This document shows positions 1 to 5,275 of a stretch of 6,464 bases of DNA, piece after piece. A model generated the notes under the pieces. The model was not told the DNA's origin and made no database searches. It saw nothing but the letters and a program-made list of their open reading frames with translations. The translations under genes and the position numbers were made by a program. The stretch's first letter is position 1, and the number at the start of each line of letters is the position of its first letter. Source of the DNA: Deltaproteobacteria bacterium (GTDB lineage Bacteria; Myxococcota_A; Polyangia; HGW-17; SLPX01); NCBI GenBank assembly GCA_011390535.1, contig JAABSF010000156.1, positions 1-6,464 of the forward strand, in the 5' to 3' direction.

Positions 1-267
1 TCAACAATTGATGCTATGCTAAGTCTGGTGCCCAGGGGGTCCAGATGTACTTTGGGAGGACGCGGTAAACACGCCTTTCCGGTAATTCAGAAGGGCTTGG
101 ATAGAGGTACTCACGTTCGAGTAGGCATGGAAGATTCGATTCATCTGGAAGGAAAGACTTTGGCGCAAGGCAACTCACCTTTGGTGGCCCGGGTTGCGGA
201 AATGGCGGCAAAGCAAGGCCGGAGCATTGCTGATGCCGCCACGGCACGTAAACTGTTGGGTTTATAA
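1..267 (+). CDS. Beta-keto acid cleavage enzyme (BKACE, DUF849 family), C-terminal part only
   Basis: The reading frame is open from base 1 and ends at TAA 265-267, giving the last 88 residues of a protein whose 5' part is outside the window. BKACE proteins (3-keto-5-aminohexanoate cleavage enzyme and relatives) are zinc-dependent TIM-barrel enzymes that condense a beta-keto acid with acetyl-CoA to give acetoacetate and a new CoA ester. The family C-terminal signature is visible: THVRVGMED at residues 37-45. Its Arg-x-x-x-Glu-Asp spacing matches the catalytic Arg, zinc-ligand Glu and catalytic Asp of the characterised Kce enzyme. The tail, ending ATARKLLGL, is also typical. The N-terminal His-x-His zinc ligands cannot be checked here. 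The substrate is not predictable: members act on lysine-fermentation, carnitine and other keto acids. No link to the downstream envelope genes is evident. Confidence 0.88.
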   Translation, partial: STIDAMLSLVPRGSRCTLGGRGKHAFPVIQKGLDRGTHVRVGMEDSIHLEGKTLAQGNSPLVARVAEMAAKQGRSIADAATARKLLGL

Positions 268-316
268 AGATGTTTTGGGGTGCGGTGCTGTGAAGCAGGA
301 CTATCCACTCGACTCT

Positions 317-337
317 GCTGCGACTTTTGGTCGCGGT
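317..337 (+). terminator. Weak terminator-like hairpin after the BKACE gene
   Basis: GCGAC (320-324) and GTCGC (330-334) form a perfect 5-bp stem around a TTTTG loop. It can be extended outward by three pairs, two of them G-U. It lies about 50 nt after the BKACE stop and before the HU promoter, where a terminator would be expected. No T-tract follows, so it is not a classical intrinsic terminator and may be incidental. Confidence 0.25.
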
Positions 338-392
338 CTATGTTTACATTATATATCTTTGGATAACCTTCGCCCGCGGGTTTGTTCTTGTC

Positions 393-422
393 TTGACAAT
401 GAGCGGTTCTGAGATTTATCAT
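393..422 (+). promoter_or_regulatory. Sigma70-type promoter for the HU-family gene
   Basis: A perfect -35 box TTGACA (393-398) is followed, after 18 nt, by TATCAT (417-422), which matches five of six bases of the -10 consensus. Transcription would start near 429-431, giving a leader of about 72 nt before the HU start at 502. The placement suggests that HU is transcribed on its own rather than read from the BKACE gene 234 nt upstream. The call is by eye. Confidence 0.55.
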
Positions 423-501
423 TTTATTCTTTTTGGGTTCCTGTAAATGTGAAATCTGCTGAGGGTATGCATTATACGAGGCATGGAAGGAGGGACACAG
501 C

Positions 502-804
502 ATGACCAAGGCCGAATTGATTGAAGAGGTTCATAAGGGCTATGGAAAAGATCTTACCAAGAAACAGGTCGCTGAGATTGTTGATGGTGTTTTCTTCACA
601 ATGTCTGAGTATTTCGTTAAGGCAAGAGTGACTAAAGGTCACACTCCAAAACTGACATACCCTGGTTTTGGGACATTCAAAAAAAAGAAGAGGATGGCGC
701 GTAAAGGCAGAAACCCCAAAACGGGTGGGATAATGACGATCCCTTCCTCCCTGAGTTTGACCTTCGCGCCCGGCCAAGAGTTAAAGCGGCGCATGAATAA
801 ATGA
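502..804 (+). CDS. HU/IHF-family DNA-binding protein, variant with a longer central loop
   Basis: This 100-residue histone-like protein is predicted to bind and bend DNA as a dimer in the nucleoid. The start is fixed by a strong Shine-Dalgarno, AAGGAGGG at 487-494, 7 nt before the ATG. Residues 1-38 give the two N-terminal helices (MTKAELIEEV..., DLTKKQVAEIV). GFGTF lies at 55-59, followed by the DNA-binding arm with the signature GRNPKTG at 69-75. The intercalating proline is Pro72. IPSS...FAPGQELKRRMN closes the fold. Compared with E. coli HU (90 residues, RNP at 61-63) the signature is shifted about nine residues. About seven of these are extra residues between helix 2 and the first beta strands (around 38-53), in the segment VKARVTKGHTPKLTYP. 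This looks like a HU-like subfamily rather than canonical HupA/HupB or IHF. It has its own promoter. Confidence 0.93.
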   Translation: MTKAELIEEVHKGYGKDLTKKQVAEIVDGVFFTMSEYFVKARVTKGHTPKLTYPGFGTFKKKKRMARKGRNPKTGGIMTIPSSLSLTFAPGQELKRRMNK

Positions 805-836
805 ATGCATTTATCCGAAATGATTGAGTTCATGCG
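790..836. repeat. Nested inverted repeat at the 3' end of the HU gene
   Basis: An outer perfect 8-bp inverted repeat, CGCATGAA (790-797) with TTCATGCG (829-836), encloses an inner one, TAAATG (798-803) with CATTTA (808-813), which can add one more A-T pair if A797 is shared. The HU stop codon (802-804) falls in the inner stem. There is no T-tract after it, so it is not a standard intrinsic terminator. It could stabilise the mRNA end or help termination. The inner stem is AT-rich and weak. Confidence 0.4.
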
Positions 837-1051
837 ACATCTTCCTGAGTCTTAGTTTGTTTCAAAATCCCGCCGGATCCGGAGCCTTTTTTAAAACACC
901 CGGCTGTTTTAGCTTCGGTGCGCCACACCATCATTTCCAGGCTTTGTTGATCTCTGTTGCTTTTTAAGAGCGCTTCTTGTAATTCGACCTTGTTCCATGG
1001 TTTTCTTGTCTGTGCAATCAATCGACAAAAGGTATAACGACAATACAGGAA
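805..1051. other. Intergenic stretch without a supported gene
   Basis: This is the first part of the 396-nt spacer between HU and the RND transporter. A reverse-strand frame of 80 codons is open from 1072 down to 830, but it has only a weak GGTGGG-like ribosome site, no recognised domain, and a Cys/Phe-rich first third that looks untranslated. It is not called as a gene. A 10-bp palindrome CCGGATCCGG (873-882) is followed by six T after GAGCC (887-892), but the palindrome cannot fold with a proper loop. No RNA gene or mobile element was recognised. Confidence 0.5.
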
Positions 1052-1080
1052 TTGAAACGTCGTTACATTCATAGTATAAA
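1052..1080 (+). promoter_or_regulatory. Near-consensus sigma70-type promoter for the RND transporter gene
   Basis: The -35 box TTGAAA (1052-1057) and the -10 box TATAAA (1075-1080) each match five of six consensus bases and are separated by the optimal 17 nt. Transcription would start near 1086-1088, leaving a 5' leader of about 114 nt before the ATG at 1201. As no good promoter is seen after it, this one probably drives the RND, LolA-like and DUF1302-like genes together. Confidence 0.6.
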
Positions 1081-1093
1081 CCCACCAGATAGC

Positions 1094-1179
1094 GGTAGCG
1101 TCCTAGGCTGATTATAGGATGTTATCTGAAGTTTAACAGAACACTTGTCTCAAAGGCGTTGGATATTTTTTGAGATAAG
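1094..1179 (+). promoter_or_regulatory. Structured 5' leader with two consecutive hairpins
   Basis: Hairpin 1 pairs 1094-1105 (GGTAGCGTCCTA) with 1115-1126 (TAGGATGTTATC): 12 pairs, three of them G-U, with a 9-nt loop. Hairpin 2 pairs 1144-1154 (CTTGTCTCAAA) with 1169-1179 (TTTGAGATAAG): 11 pairs, one of them G-U, with a 14-nt loop. Both lie between the predicted transcription start and the start codon. Hairpin 2 ends 8 nt before the Shine-Dalgarno-like GGAAG (1188-1192). Neither hairpin is followed by a T-tract, so they are not terminators. The G-U pairs fit folding as RNA on the + strand. A role in translation control, mRNA stability or protein binding is inference. I do not recognise a known riboswitch class. 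Confidence 0.45.
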
Positions 1180-1200
1180 AGAAAACCGGAAGTTATTCAT

Positions 1201-4200
1201 ATGCGGCGTATGGGTCGATTTGTTTCTCGGTATGCGATTTGGGTGATTGTTGCTTTCATAGCCATAGGCGGTGTTGTCGCCTTTATTGGTATCGAACCGG
1301 GATCTGAGAGTGATGTACTGAAATTCCTCCCAAAATCGAATCCTGATGTAGAGCGGTTTTATGACGTAAACGAGAAGTTCGGTGCGTTGAATATAGCGAT
1401 CGTAGGTATTCAGGAAGATGATATTTTCAATGCCGATTTCATGAACAGATTGGGAGAGACGACTCGTGTACTCCAAAACGAAGTGAATGGGATCCACAGA
1501 GTATTGGGGTTGACCACCTTGTCGGACTTCGAGATTGTAAAGGGGGTGGAAGGGGGAGTACAACCCAAAGTGCTCGTGGATGTAGAGCATCTCCCCCAAG
1601 ATGAAAGTGGTTGGAAGAAACTGAAAGAAGATGTTTTTTCCAAGCGCCATGTCAAGGGACATTTTGTAAATAAAGATGGGGACGCGACGGTTTTGCTTTG
1701 TTACTTGGCTCCCAAGGGGCAAGTGGTGGAGATCACCGATGAGATCAAGAAGGAGGTCCGCAAGAGGTTTCCGAATGCTAAGCTGTATTGGGGGGGGAAT
1801 CCGTTTATTTCAGCTCATATTTTCAAGGTGACCGAGCAGGACATGAAGAGCCTTACACCATGGGCGGTGGGGCTCATTATACTCGTGACATTGCTCAGCT
1901 TCAGGGATCCGGTTGGTGTGTTGTTGGCGCTGGTTGCGACTGTTTTTGGCGGCACCATAGCGTTCGCGTCCATGAAATTAATGGACGTGAAGGTGAACAT
2001 AGTCTTGAGTTCAATGCCGGTTCTCTTGTTTGCTGTGGGGAGCGCTTACTCGATTCATTTTCTGGTGAGGTATTACAACTTGCGGAAAGATGAGGCCACG
2101 GGGGCTGCCATAGAGAATACATTCTCGAGTGTAGTGCCTGGTATTTTGGCTGCCGCCTTGACAACTGTTTCGGGGTTCTTCTCTTTCTTGGCCATGGATA
2201 TGCAGCCGATGCGGGAGTTCGGGTTATTCACTGGTATTGGAATTCTCTCTTGTCTGTTGGGTGCAATACTTTTAGTACCGGCGGTTTTGGCCATAACAAA
2301 AAGAAAAAAGAAGATCAAAAAAGATAAATCGAAAGGTTTCTTGATAATAACAATGGAGCGTGTCGCCGCGTTCGCTTCGCGTCACAGGATTTATACGATT
2401 GTAGGTCTGAGTGTTGTGGGTATGTTCGGGTTTTATTATTCCACCCAGGTCAAGTTGGCAATGGAGACATCATCTTTCTTCAGCGAAGGGAGTGAACCGG
2501 ATATTGCAAATAAATTTCTGAGCCGTGAATTCGGGGGCTCTCAATACGTTCAAATTCATATCAAGGCGGATTTCGACGACCCGGTTGTGCTCAAGGAGCT
2601 GAGGAGGTTGGGAGACAAAATAGAGACTGTTAAATATGTATCTTCCGTTCAACATGTGGCTCAGCCTTTCGCTCTCGTGAGTGAAGCGTGGGTGAACCTG
2701 CGCCGGATACCTGAGACAAGGCCGAGGGTGCAGACACTTGCCAATTATGTGCTCACGGATCCGGCCAGTCTGCAGCTTATGACCCGAAAACGAAACGAAG
2801 CGTTGTTACACGCAAAGGTGCGTATTAATGACGCCGAGAAGCTTTTGGAGGTGGTAAAAGAGATACGGTCGATAACTGATTCTGAATTGGGAGATTCTTT
2901 TATTGCAGTGAATGTGGAACCTGATTCGTCCGTCAAACTCAAGGAAGCTGCCGGAAAGGCCCGCGCACGGTTGGTGGCTGATCATATTATTGCCTTGATG
3001 AGAAGAGCGGATGAGCTACCGGAGGTTGGAAAAGAGAGAGAAACAATTGTTAAGGATTTGGTAGAGGTGCAATCGGATTGGAGTTTTGTTCCGGATAAAG
3101 AGGATATGAAGGCGGTTGAAGATAAAATACACGCACATTTGCGATCCGGTGAAACCATTGTTCCTTTGCCTGACCCTGGTGAAGAAGGGGACCCCGCCAG
3201 GATGTTGGCGAAAGCCATGGCGGCTCTGGGGCCCGGGGCGTCAGAGAAAAAAAAGGACGCTGCAGCAAGAAAAACGCTTAAAGGTTTTTTAGACGAAGAA
3301 TCGGCGTTAACCCTAACGGCTACATTGGATCCTTATCTCGTAGATGCATGGAAGATCCAAAGGAGCCGGGCGATTTTGAAGAAGATCGAAGAAACAATCG
3401 GTGTGGATATTACCGGAACCGGGAAAGAAAGGCAACAGTTGCTGGAAACAGCGCTATTGGATCTGGAGGCGAAGAGAGTAGCTTTGTCTCCCAAAGCGGC
3501 CAAGGCAGCGGGTTTGTCGGCGGAGAAAGATGATAAAGTTAAAGAAGTCTCCATGAAGGCTTTTCTGACCGGGGCTCCTGTCTTGAATCAAGGGCTCTCC
3601 AGATCGGTGGAGATGAACCAGATAAAGAGCCTCGTGGTTTCAGGTGTATTGGTTTTATTGGTTATGGGAGTCATTTTTAAGTCTCTGTCGGCTGCTGTTG
3701 TGGCTATCTTGCCGGCAGGAATGACGATTTTGTTGATTTTCGGTTTCATGGGCTTTCGTGGGCTATATCTGGACGTTGGGACGTCCATGATAGCGTCTAT
3801 CGCGCTTGGGGTGGGGATCGACTATGCGATTCATTTCATGGTGTGGTGGAGGAGGTCTGCGAGGGAACTTGCGGGTATGGGTAATCTTGGAAAAGGCGAT
3901 GGAGAAGAAGAAGTGGTAAAGGTCGACGCTTTGATGGCTGAGAGAGCTGCAAGAAAGGCGGCAGGAAAATGTGGTACCGCGATTTTAACAAATGCCTTGA
4001 TGGTTGCCGGAGCATTTACTGTTTTGGCGCTGGGTGATGCTGCGCCTTTGAAGACTTTTGGTACCATGACGGCGGGCGCCATGTTTGTTGCAGCGGTTAT
4101 GGCGTTCACTGCTGTTCCCGCTCTTTCAGGTACTCTGCTTTTGAAACGGTGGGCACTGTCGGGTGATGCGGCAGGGGATGAGGGAGAGCTCACGATGCAA

Positions 4201-4275
4201 GAGGATAGGGCAAACGAAGAGGGGGATGATTCTTTCACGGATTCGGCGTTGACGAAAGAGGTGGATAAGGAGTAA
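1201..4275 (+). CDS. RND-superfamily transporter, MMPL/HAE3 type, with enlarged second periplasmic domain
   Basis: This is a 1024-residue inner-membrane exporter expected to use the proton gradient to move a hydrophobic substrate. The RND plan is complete: TM1 about 12-31; periplasmic domain 1, 32-218; TM2-TM6 about 219-366; TM7 about 396-413; periplasmic domain 2, 414-808; TM8-TM12 about 809-981. Each periplasmic domain ends in the usual turn (WGGNPF at 197-202, LTGAPVL at 789-795). TM10 has the proton-relay signature GVGIDYAIHF (870-879; Asp874, Tyr875). The equivalent TM4 segment is GSAYSIHF (280-287), with Ala282 replacing Asp. Domain 2 is about twice domain 1, owing to a hydrophilic, Lys/Glu/Ala-rich, probably helical segment at about 560-786. 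The cytoplasmic TM6-TM7 linker is very basic (367-378), and the tail (982-1024) is acidic. ATG 1201 is preferred over ATG 1210 because GGAAG (1188-1192) lies 8 nt before it. No membrane-fusion protein gene is seen nearby. The LolA-like gene follows after 86 nt. The family is certain; the cargo is unknown. Confidence 0.93.
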   Translation: MRRMGRFVSRYAIWVIVAFIAIGGVVAFIGIEPGSESDVLKFLPKSNPDVERFYDVNEKFGALNIAIVGIQEDDIFNADFMNRLGETTRVLQNEVNGIHRVLGLTTLSDFEIVKGVEGGVQPKVLVDVEHLPQDESGWKKLKEDVFSKRHVKGHFVNKDGDATVLLCYLAPKGQVVEITDEIKKEVRKRFPNAKLYWGGNPFISAHIFKVTEQDMKSLTPWAVGLIILVTLLSFRDPVGVLLALVATVFGGTIAFASMKLMDVKVNIVLSSMPVLLFAVGSAYSIHFLVRYYNLRKDEATGAAIENTFSSVVPGILAAALTTVSGFFSFLAMDMQPMREFGLFTGIGILSCLLGAILLVPAVLAITKRKKKIKKDKSKGFLIITMERVAAFASRHRIYTIVGLSVVGMFGFYYSTQVKLAMETSSFFSEGSEPDIANKFLSREFGGSQYVQIHIKADFDDPVVLKELRRLGDKIETVKYVSSVQHVAQPFALVSEAWVNLRRIPETRPRVQTLANYVLTDPASLQLMTRKRNEALLHAKVRINDAEKLLEVVKEIRSITDSELGDSFIAVNVEPDSSVKLKEAAGKARARLVADHIIALMRRADELPEVGKERETIVKDLVEVQSDWSFVPDKEDMKAVEDKIHAHLRSGETIVPLPDPGEEGDPARMLAKAMAALGPGASEKKKDAAARKTLKGFLDEESALTLTATLDPYLVDAWKIQRSRAILKKIEETIGVDITGTGKERQQLLETALLDLEAKRVALSPKAAKAAGLSAEKDDKVKEVSMKAFLTGAPVLNQGLSRSVEMNQIKSLVVSGVLVLLVMGVIFKSLSAAVVAILPAGMTILLIFGFMGFRGLYLDVGTSMIASIALGVGIDYAIHFMVWWRRSARELAGMGNLGKGDGEEEVVKVDALMAERAARKAAGKCGTAILTNALMVAGAFTVLALGDAAPLKTFGTMTAGAMFVAAVMAFTAVPALSGTLLLKRWALSGDAAGDEGELTMQEDRANEEGDDSFTDSALTKEVDKE

Positions 4276-4316
4276 CCAGTTCAGAACATTGCTTTATAAG
4301 GAGCGATTGCGTTTTT

Positions 4317-4331
4317 TTTACATGTTGTAAA
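4317..4331. promoter_or_regulatory. Short inverted repeat between the RND and LolA-like genes
   Basis: TTTACA (4317-4322) and TGTAAA (4326-4331) form a perfect 6-bp inverted repeat separated by TGT. It ends 30 nt before the LolA-like start codon. It resembles small dyad operators of TetR-like or similar regulators, but no regulator gene is present and no good -10 box lies at the right distance. It could also be a small RNA hairpin in an operon transcript, or chance. Confidence 0.25.
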
Positions 4332-4361
4332 CTGACTTTTAGCACGGAAGCGAGGTGTGAA

Positions 4362-5138
4362 ATGATATTCGGTTTTAGAAAAACAATGAAGAGTAAAACA
4401 GCGTTGGCGGTTTTTGTGTTGTTGACTTCGATTGCCTCTACAGGCCGGGCGGATTCAAAGGGTGAGAAGATATTGAAAAAACTGGAGAAATCTTATGCCG
4501 ATTTCAAAGACCAGTATTCAAAGGTTAAGATGGTGATCCACAACAAAACCGGGAAAAAAAACATCAAGTTCACCTTATACAACCGGCCGGGGTGGACCAG
4601 GCTCATGAAGTTTACAGATCCGGGCGATATCCGCGGGCAGATGGTGCTGGTGCTGAGCCGCAAGGTGATGTATGTGTATCTTCCAGCTTACAAGCGTGTA
4701 AGGAGGATCGCCGGCCACGTGAGGAACCAAGGTTTTATGGGCTCGGGAATGACTTTTGACGATATGGCCATAGGTTCATGGTCAGGGGATTATAATGCCA
4801 AGTTCTTGAAAGAGGAGCCCAAGCATTGGTATATCAAATTGACTCCCAAAAAAGGCAAAAATGTAGCTTTCCCACAGCTTTGGATGAAGATTGAAAAAAA
4901 CATGAAGCAAGCCGTAGAGATCCGGTATCTGAGCAAAAAAGGAAGATTGCTGCGCACCCAGACTTTTACCAACTGGAGCTGTGAAAAAAAAGATAAACAT
5001 TGCACTCCCAAGCGAGTTCGGATGGTTGATCATCGGCGGGGGAATCATAAGACGGATCTGCTCCTCCTGGAGAGTGAGTTTAACCGTGGTATTCCATCAC
5101 GATACTTCACGGTACGTCATCTTATGCGGGGAGGTTGA
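4362..5138 (+). CDS. Secreted LolA-like protein (outer membrane lipoprotein-sorting protein family)
   Basis: This 258-residue protein has an N-terminal Sec signal: basic residues 6-12, a hydrophobic core at about 13-25 and a likely cleavage after GRA (28-30). It should therefore be periplasmic. The mature part matches the LolA-like family (TP_0789 type) often encoded next to RND/MMPL exporters. The hallmarks are FTDPGDIRGQ (84-93), the strand MYVYLPAYKRVRRI (103-116) and FMGSGMTFDDM (125-135). LolA-fold proteins form a half-open beta barrel that holds a lipid or lipoprotein acyl chains. The likely job here is to carry what the upstream RND pump releases towards the outer membrane. The mature protein is strongly basic. 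Its only two cysteines, Cys207 and Cys214, are close together and could form a disulfide. GAGGTG (4352-4357), ending 4 nt before the ATG, supports this start over ATG 4386. It is not a lipoprotein: no lipobox is present. The family is fairly sure; the ligand is unknown. Confidence 0.87.
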   Translation: MIFGFRKTMKSKTALAVFVLLTSIASTGRADSKGEKILKKLEKSYADFKDQYSKVKMVIHNKTGKKNIKFTLYNRPGWTRLMKFTDPGDIRGQMVLVLSRKVMYVYLPAYKRVRRIAGHVRNQGFMGSGMTFDDMAIGSWSGDYNAKFLKEEPKHWYIKLTPKKGKNVAFPQLWMKIEKNMKQAVEIRYLSKKGRLLRTQTFTNWSCEKKDKHCTPKRVRMVDHRRGNHKTDLLLLESEFNRGIPSRYFTVRHLMRGG

Positions 5139-5263
5139 GGTTTTTTTCAGTATTGTAATGGGCAGAGTTGAACCCGGCTTTTATTCAAACTTGTTGTCTT
5201 CTTTGGGTAAGGGTTGGAAACTAGTGTAATCCATTGTTTTGTTCCACATTCAAGATCCGGAGT

Positions 5264-5271
5264 AAGAGGTG
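5264..5271 (+). promoter_or_regulatory. Ribosome binding site deciding a GTG start
   Basis: AAGAGGTG is the only good Shine-Dalgarno before the beta-barrel gene. No in-frame ATG occurs until 5336, inside the hydrophobic signal core. The in-frame GTG at 5276 lies 6 nt after the GAGG core (5266-5269), and a second GTG at 5282 lies 12 nt after it. Spacing favours 5276, but 5282 would also give a normal signal peptide. Confidence 0.5.
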
Positions 5272-5275
5272 CAAA

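Noticed and set aside
141..509. Reverse-strand open frame of about 120 codons across the BKACE end and the HU promoter
   Set aside because: It overlaps a recognised gene, has no ribosome site or known domain, and its composition is untypical of protein.
805..855. Short 16-codon frame starting directly after the HU stop
   Set aside because: It is too short, has no ribosome site of its own, and overlaps the inverted repeat.
873..892. Palindrome CCGGATCCGG followed by GAGCC and six T, as an intrinsic terminator for HU
   Set aside because: The palindrome has no room for a loop, and the alternative stem using GGAGCC is only 2-3 pairs. It is too weak to call.
1150..1722. Reverse-strand open frame of 190 codons inside the RND gene
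   Set aside because: It lies opposite a clearly coding segment with conserved RND sequence. Its translation shows no domain or coherent membrane pattern.
3831..4238. Reverse-strand open frame of 135 codons opposite TM10-TM12 of the pump
   Set aside because: Its Ser/Ala/Pro-rich translation is the usual mirror of a coding strand, and the forward frame carries the RND signature.
4307..4335. TTGCGT as a -35 box for a promoter of the LolA-like gene
   Set aside because: No acceptable -10 box lies 16-18 nt downstream. Using TTTACA (4317) as -35 gives TAGCAC, only three of six matches.
5167..5188. Inverted repeat GTTGAA ... TTCAAAC as a terminator after the LolA-like gene
   Set aside because: The stem is about 5 pairs, AT-rich, with an 11-nt loop and no T-tract after it.
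5203..5230. Possible promoter TTGGGT-16 nt-TGTAAT before the beta-barrel gene
   Set aside because: The -35 box matches only three of six bases and the spacer is short. Read-through from the upstream genes explains expression more simply.
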